Origin: Marinobacter oulmenensis
Lineage (GTDB): Bacteria; Pseudomonadota; Gammaproteobacteria; Pseudomonadales; Oleiphilaceae
NCBI RefSeq assembly: GCF_014201735.1
Contig: NZ_JACHFE010000011.1
Span: 29,787 to 93,786 of the forward strand
DNA: 64,000 nucleotides
Reading direction: 5' to 3'
Position 1 is the first letter of the stretch. Every line of letters begins with the position of its first letter. A program made the position numbers and the translations under genes. A model generated the notes under the pieces. The model was not told the DNA's origin. It worked only from the letters and a program-made list of their open reading frames with translations, and searched no databases. Positions 63,124 through 64,000 of the stretch are shown piece by piece.

Positions 63124-63797
63124 CCGACAACATCGACTTCTCGACCGTGCTGGCGTCCGCTGTGCACGACATGAAGAACTCCCTGGGCATGCTCATCAAC
63201 AGCATTGACGAACTCCGCTCAGAGCACGGCCAGGCCCTCTCCGCGGACCACAAGTTCAATATGCTTCAGTACGAAGCCGAACGCATGCATAACGATCTCA
63301 TCCAGTTGCTGGGGATCTACCGCATGGGACAGGATAACCTGTCGGTGGACGTGGACGAGCACTTTGTGCCGGACTTCCTCTCGGAGCAGTTGGCCCGTCA
63401 CCTGCCATTGCTGGATGGCCTGAGCATCGAGTGCACCGTGGAAACCGACGATATTAATGGTTTCTTCGACGAGCATCTGCTGACCGGTGTGCTCAACAAC
63501 ACCATCAATAATGCTATCCGTTACACCAAGAGCCGTATCCGGCTGACGGCCAGAGAGGAAAATGGCTATCTGGTGATTGCTGTCGAAGACGACGGCCAGG
63601 GTTACCCCGAGAGCATGCAGCACACCGGCACCCTCTCCTTCCATTCGCTGGATTTCAAGGGTGGCAGCACCAGCCTCGGACTGTTCTTCACCTCGTCAGT
63701 GGCACAGATGCACACCGACGGAGACCGCAGCGGGTACATTCGCCTGCACAATGGCGGGGAATACGGCGGTGGCGTGTTTGAGATCTGGTTGCCATAG
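63120..63797 (+). CDS. Minimal soluble histidine kinase
   Basis: This 225-residue protein has no sensor or membrane domain. The likely phospho-acceptor is His16 in ASAVHDMKNSLGMLI. The ATPase region shows an N box (GVLNNTINNAIRYTKS), G1 (AVEDDGQGYPES) and a G2-like segment (GGSTSLGLFFTSSVA), ending in GGVFEIWLP. It overlaps the REC-TPR gene by 4 bp and is followed by a terminator. It probably takes input through the REC-TPR partner or phosphorylates it; whether it is catalytically active cannot be judged from sequence alone. Confidence 0.88.
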   Translation: MTDNIDFSTVLASAVHDMKNSLGMLINSIDELRSEHGQALSADHKFNMLQYEAERMHNDLIQLLGIYRMGQDNLSVDVDEHFVPDFLSEQLARHLPLLDGLSIECTVETDDINGFFDEHLLTGVLNNTINNAIRYTKSRIRLTAREENGYLVIAVEDDGQGYPESMQHTGTLSFHSLDFKGGSTSLGLFFTSSVAQMHTDGDRSGYIRLHNGGEYGGGVFEIWLP

Positions 63798-63819
63798 ACC
63801 CTTTTTCAGGCCTGAAATC

Positions 63820-63857
63820 TAAAAGCCCCGGCAGGCTGACTGTCGGGGCTTTTTTTG
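63820..63857 (+). terminator. Rho-independent terminator of the signalling operon
   Basis: The stem aaagccccggcag/ctgtcggggcttt (13 bp with one G-U pair) has a 5-base loop and is followed by a run of T at 63850-63856. It lies 24 bases after the kinase stop. Confidence 0.92.
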
Positions 63858-63867
63858 TGTATCCAAA

Positions 63868-63902
63868 ATAAAAAACCCCAACGACAAGTCGCTGGGGTTT
63901 TT
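63868..63902 (-). terminator. Rho-independent terminator of the rRNA operon
   Basis: The outer stem aaaaacccca/tggggttttt (63871-63880 and 63893-63902) and inner stem cgac/gtcg are followed by a T-rich tract on the minus strand (TTTTTATTTTGG). It lies just beyond the 5S rRNA 3' end. Confidence 0.9.
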
Positions 63903-63909
63903 GGTTTAG

Positions 63910-64000
63910 GAGCCTGACGATGACCTACTCTCGCATGGGCCATGCCACACTACCATCGGCGCAGATCTGTTTCACTTCTGAGTTCGGGATGGGATCAGGT
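63910..64000 (-). rRNA. rrf: 5S ribosomal RNA, 3' portion
   Basis: On the minus strand the sequence reads as 5S rRNA: cccatcccgaactcagaagt, then gccgatggtagtgtgg and catgcgagagtaggtcatcg, ending about gtcaggctc at 63910. About 91 bases are visible; the 5' part and the rest of the rRNA operon lie right of the window. The exact 3' end is estimated from Pseudomonas-type 5S. Confidence 0.95.

Overview
This window looks like chromosomal housekeeping DNA of a marine gammaproteobacterium, most likely Marinobacter or a close relative. The evidence is GC-rich coding sequence throughout, several gene orders shared with Pseudomonas (ampE-ampD-DUF1631 gene-nadC; hda-DUF2066 gene-purMN; rpoS-nlpD-pcm-surE-truD-ispF-ispD-ftsB-eno-kdsA-pyrG-tilS-accA-dnaE), an rnfABCDGE-nth cluster, and an SSF-type acetate symporter beside an SSF-fused sensor kinase. 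The genus is an inference from remembered synteny; no search was run. I saw no phage, insertion sequence, CRISPR array, tRNA or plasmid function.

Layout. 1-6.2 kb: pepA (left end cut), holC, a 391-bp gap filled by a long hairpin repeat, valS, panE and a PduO-type cobalamin adenosyltransferase. 6.2-12.3 kb (minus): chemotaxis receptor, ampE, ampD, DUF1631 gene. 12.5-16.4 kb: nadC (plus), then yqcC, hda, a CDP-alcohol phosphatidyltransferase and a DUF2066 protein (minus). 16.4-19 kb (plus): purM, purN, DUF3108 protein. 19-22.7 kb (minus): avtA, DUF416 protein, dcd, mrp. 22.8-31.1 kb (plus): metG, rnfABCDGE, nth. 31.1-49.8 kb (minus): a chalcone-isomerase-like protein, then the long conserved rpoS-to-dnaE block and a TlpA-like lipoprotein. 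49.8-50.6 kb (plus): a YfgD-like reductase and a DUF2069 protein. 50.6-52.2 kb (minus): a DUF3080 lipoprotein and an Smr protein. 52.4-63.8 kb (plus): a cNMP/CBS/DUF294 protein, a DEDDh exonuclease, DUF4212 plus SSF symporter, a small membrane protein, then SSF-HK-REC, REC-TPR and a minimal histidine kinase. 63.9-64 kb: 3' end of a 5S rRNA gene on the minus strand, so an rRNA operon converges on the signalling operon.

How the genes work together. Most of the window serves translation, replication, nucleotide and cofactor synthesis, cell-wall recycling, stress response and sodium/proton-linked electron transport (Rnf). The region with the most unexplained biology is 52.4-63.8 kb. There a carboxylate (probably acetate) symporter is encoded beside a CrbS/MxtR-like receptor kinase and two extra phosphorelay proteins. 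The symporter mRNA leader contains a short upstream ORF and an A-rich Hfq/Crc-like motif next to the ribosome binding site. Two members of an apparent long-hairpin repeat family (1593-1780 and 40631-40744) and several structured intergenic segments are the main non-coding features.
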